Below are positions 5,739-7,562 of a DNA stretch of 7,562 nt, piece by piece; positions within the stretch are counted from its first letter, which is position 1, and each line of letters begins with the position of its first letter. Position numbers and translations under genes: made by a program. Under the pieces are notes generated by a model that saw only the letters and a list, made by a program, of their open reading frames with translations, did not search any database and was not told the DNA's origin. Source of the DNA: JBDSTZ01 sp039927975 (GTDB lineage: Bacteria > Pseudomonadota > Gammaproteobacteria > Burkholderiales > Burkholderiaceae_D); assembly GCA_039927975.1 (NCBI GenBank), contig JBDSTZ010000266.1:1-7562 (forward strand). The letters are read 5' to 3'.

Positions 5739-6584
5739 CTACGTCGCCGATTCTTCGCCGACCTTGCCCTGCGCTGTCGCGCTGATGAGCATGGTGTCGA
5801 CCGTGAAGCTGCCATCGGCCTCGATGGCGAAATAATCGGCGACCTCGGCCGGCGCGCGGCGCTGCAGGGAACGGATCGCTTCCACGTGCGCGGGCGGGGT
5901 CTGCATCCGCGCGATCCAAGTGGGAAAATCGAGCCGCAGGCGGAAACTTTGCGTCACGCCCGCATTGAACCCGGCTGTTTGCAACGCGCTGTGCCATTCC
6001 TGGATCGAGGCGTTGCGCACGTGCGAGGGATCGCGCAGTAATTCGAGGGTTTGCAACCAGGTGTCGAGCAGCGGCACGCCGGGGCTCACGACATCCATGA
6101 AGAAGGCCGCGCCGGCCGGCTTGAGCACGCGACGCATTTGCGCGAGGCCGGCCGGCACGTCGCGCCAGTGGTGGACGCTGTAACGGGTGACGGCCAGGTC
6201 GAACGAGGCGGACGGGCAAGGCAATTGTTCAGCCGCGCCGCACTTGGTCACCAGGTTCGACAGGCCGCGCCGCTCGGCCTCGCCGGCCACCACCGCGAGC
6301 ATGGATTCGGACAAATCGTAGGCGACTACTTTCTGCACCTGCGGCGCGAGGAGGAAAGCGACATGGCCGCCGCCGCAGCCCATGTCGAGCGCGATGGCGT
6401 CGGGACGCTGTCCGACCAGCGCGGCCATCTGGTCGAGGTCGGCGCCGGCGGCGTGCACCGCGCTCGTCAGGTAGGCCTGGGCGCGCGGGCCGAACTGGCT
6501 GTCAACGTTACCGTTGTGGTTGATCGCTTGATTGATCGCTTGATTGATCGGCTGGGTGGTCGACGGATTGCTCGCTTCGGTCAT
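5739..6584 (-). CDS. Class I SAM-dependent methyltransferase
   Basis: Transfers a methyl group from S-adenosylmethionine to an unknown, probably small-molecule, substrate. The 281-residue product has the Rossmann motif I ALDMGCGGGH (65-74), an acidic residue ending strand 2 (VVAYDLS, Asp90) that should bind the ribose, a motif with AEQLPCPSASFDL (118-130), and the post-motif RRVLKPAGAAFFMD (151-164). This arrangement is the Methyltransf_11/UbiE-like pattern. ATG 6584 is chosen over upstream ATGs at 6617 and 6644 because GTGGAG lies about 6 nt before it and the longer versions would run through the operator-like repeat. Residues 13-22 repeat I-N-Q-A, encoded by a 12-bp DNA repeat, in an otherwise poorly conserved tail before the family-like start at about residue 27. 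It is divergent from the XRE regulator gene, which probably controls it. Confidence 0.92.
   Translation of the reverse strand: MTEASNPSTTQPINQAINQAINHNGNVDSQFGPRAQAYLTSAVHAAGADLDQMAALVGQRPDAIALDMGCGGGHVAFLLAPQVQKVVAYDLSESMLAVVAGEAERRGLSNLVTKCGAAEQLPCPSASFDLAVTRYSVHHWRDVPAGLAQMRRVLKPAGAAFFMDVVSPGVPLLDTWLQTLELLRDPSHVRNASIQEWHSALQTAGFNAGVTQSFRLRLDFPTWIARMQTPPAHVEAIRSLQRRAPAEVADYFAIEADGSFTVDTMLISATAQGKVGEESAT
6521..6550 (-). repeat. 12-bp tandem repeat inside methyltransferase N-terminus
   Basis: TGATCGCTTGAT is repeated at 6521-6532 and 6533-6544, and a third partial copy (TGATCG) follows at 6545-6550. The unit is four codons, so it adds Ile-Asn-Gln-Ala blocks without breaking the frame. It lies in the linker-like N-terminal tail, before the catalytic domain. 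Confidence 0.8.
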
Positions 6585-6619
6585 GGCTGGCTCCACTTGG
6601 GTTGGATGAAAGCTCATTG

Positions 6620-6666
6620 TGTTCCAGCATTTAAACTGGTACAAGATGACTATTTATCCTGGTATA
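6620..6666. promoter_or_regulatory. Candidate operator of the XRE regulator in the divergent region
   Basis: TGTTCCAG (6620-6627) and CTGGTACA (6636-6643) form an inverted repeat matching at 7 of 8 positions around an 8-bp AT-rich spacer. A third half-site, CTGGTATA, follows at 6659-6666, 23 bp from the previous CTGG. The cluster sits between the divergent starts at 6584 and 6676, where it could control both genes. A weak plus-strand promoter (TTGTGT 6617-6622, 17-bp gap, TACAAG 6640-6645) overlaps it. Binding by the neighbouring regulator is inferred from position. Confidence 0.55.
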
Positions 6667-6675
6667 AGGAATGCT

Positions 6676-7458
6676 ATGGCCGCCGCCGATCAAGCCGCGA
6701 TTCTTGGCGCATTCATCCGCGCCCACCGTGAACGCCAGCCGGCGCCCACGCCGGCAGGGCGACGCCGCACGCCGGGCTTGCGCAGGGAGGAACTGGCCGA
6801 GGCCGCCGGGGTGAGCGCGACCTGGATCACCTGGCTCGAACAGGGCCGCGCCGTAGCGGCCTCGGCGGCGGCGCTCGATCGCCTGGCACGCGCCTTGCAC
6901 TTGAGCCCGGCCGAGCGCGACTCGCTGTTCGACCTCGCCGGGCGGCGCGATCCGGTGGCGCCGTCCGAGCCGCACAACGACTTGCTGCCCAGCTTGCTCT
7001 CACTGCCATCGCTGATGAGCGTGCCGGCCTACCTGATGGATCACACCTGGACCGCGCGCGCCTGGAACGACGCCGCCGCCGACTTGTTTCCCGCCTGGCT
7101 GGGACCGCGGGCAAGCAATCGCAACCTGCTGTGGTTTGTGTTGTGCGAACCGAGCGCGCGCACCTTGATTGCCGACTGGCCCGAGCGCCTGCGGCGGCTG
7201 GTGGCGGAATTCCGGGCCGATTACAGCCGGCGCCCGAACGATGAAGCGAGGCAGGCGCTGATTGACGATCTGTCGGCGGCCAGTCCGCAGTTTGTCGCGC
7301 ACTGGAAGGACCAGGCCGTGTTGCACCGCGAAGGCGGCCTGCGGCGTTTTCACCATCCACAGCGTGGTGAGCTGCACTTTCTGCAGACGACCTTGCTGGT
7401 GGCCTCGCAGCAAGAGTGCAAGCTGGTGTGTCTGCAGCCGCAAGCAGCGCCGGACTAG
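6676..7458 (+). CDS. XRE-family transcriptional regulator with MmyB-like ligand-binding domain
   Basis: DNA-binding regulator of 260 residues. The N-terminal helix-turn-helix region contains RRTPGLRREELAEAAGVSATWITWLEQGR (residues about 30-58), the hallmark of the MmyB/MLTR group. The C-terminal part (about 108-255), opening SLMSVPAYLMDHTWTARAWNDAAADLF, matches the MmyB-like ligand-binding domain, a PAS-like fold known in one structure to hold a fatty acid. ATG 6676 is chosen because AAGGA lies 5 nt upstream. In-frame ATGs at 6619 and 6646 lack a good ribosome site and would place coding sequence in the operator-like repeat. Regulators of this group often sit divergent to one enzyme gene they control, usually a dehydrogenase or other oxidoreductase; here the partner is a methyltransferase. 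Activator or repressor role is not visible. Confidence 0.94.
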   Translation: MAAADQAAILGAFIRAHRERQPAPTPAGRRRTPGLRREELAEAAGVSATWITWLEQGRAVAASAAALDRLARALHLSPAERDSLFDLAGRRDPVAPSEPHNDLLPSLLSLPSLMSVPAYLMDHTWTARAWNDAAADLFPAWLGPRASNRNLLWFVLCEPSARTLIADWPERLRRLVAEFRADYSRRPNDEARQALIDDLSAASPQFVAHWKDQAVLHREGGLRRFHHPQRGELHFLQTTLLVASQQECKLVCLQPQAAPD

Positions 7459-7562
7459 AAGTGCCGTCGGCTTGCCGACATTCCTGGACCCGATCGGGCC
7501 TTCCATCAGCGTCCTCGACAGGAACACGGCTCCCCCTCTTTCTTCACTGCTCAGTCGACGCG
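7459..7562. other. Unassigned right edge
   Basis: No gene is supported after the regulator's stop codon. A small hairpin, GTCGG (7466-7470) with CCGAC (7475-7479) around CTTG, follows the stop by 7 nt but has only a 5-bp stem and no T-run, so I do not call it a terminator. A pyrimidine-rich stretch lies near 7532-7544. Confidence 0.4.

Noticed and set aside
7000..7527. Minus-strand frame over the right end
   Set aside because: It is antisense to the well-supported XRE regulator and resembles no family; the part outside that gene is too short to judge.

Overview
The window looks like chromosomal DNA of a high-GC betaproteobacterium. Oxalobacteraceae (Massilia/Telluria/Duganella type) is the best guess, from protein style, codon use, an IbpA-like Hsp20 and an anchored Do-family protease next to a QseBC/TctDE-like two-component pair. 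The taxonomy is inference; no marker gene is present. No rRNA, tRNA, CRISPR array or insertion sequence was seen.

Layout. (1) Positions 1-3381, minus strand: an apparent envelope-stress operon read right to left. A Do-family (DegP/DegQ/MucD) periplasmic serine protease is followed after 43 nt by an OmpR-family response regulator, then after 13 nt by its sensor histidine kinase, which is cut by the left window edge. (2) 3382-3627: protease upstream region plus a probable terminator for the next gene. (3) 3628-4110, minus: IbpA-like small heat-shock protein. (4) 4111-4354: divergent regulatory region. A perfect 16-bp palindrome supplies back-to-back sigma-32-type -35 boxes, one for hsp20 and one facing right, followed by an AT-rich 7-bp-arm inverted repeat. 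(5) 4355-4705, plus: small acidic protein of unknown function. Its stop codon lies in a 15-bp tandem repeat that runs into a strong hairpin between convergent genes. (6) 4821-5585, minus: alpha/beta hydrolase of the type often fused to OsmC, here free-standing. (7) 5739-6584, minus: class I SAM-dependent methyltransferase. (8) 6585-6675: short divergent control region with a candidate operator. (9) 6676-7458, plus: XRE-type regulator with a MmyB-like ligand-binding domain, which probably controls itself and the methyltransferase. The last 104 bases hold nothing I can identify.

The left half has a protein-quality-control theme: periplasmic protease, a sensor system probably co-transcribed with it, a cytoplasmic holdase chaperone, and an uncharacterised small protein that may share the heat-shock control region. 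The right half is a small accessory cassette of regulator, methyltransferase and hydrolase. The best leads are the divergent heat-shock promoter pairing hsp20 with an unknown gene, the stop-codon-bearing repeat and hairpin at that gene's end, and the operator-like inverted repeat before the XRE regulator.
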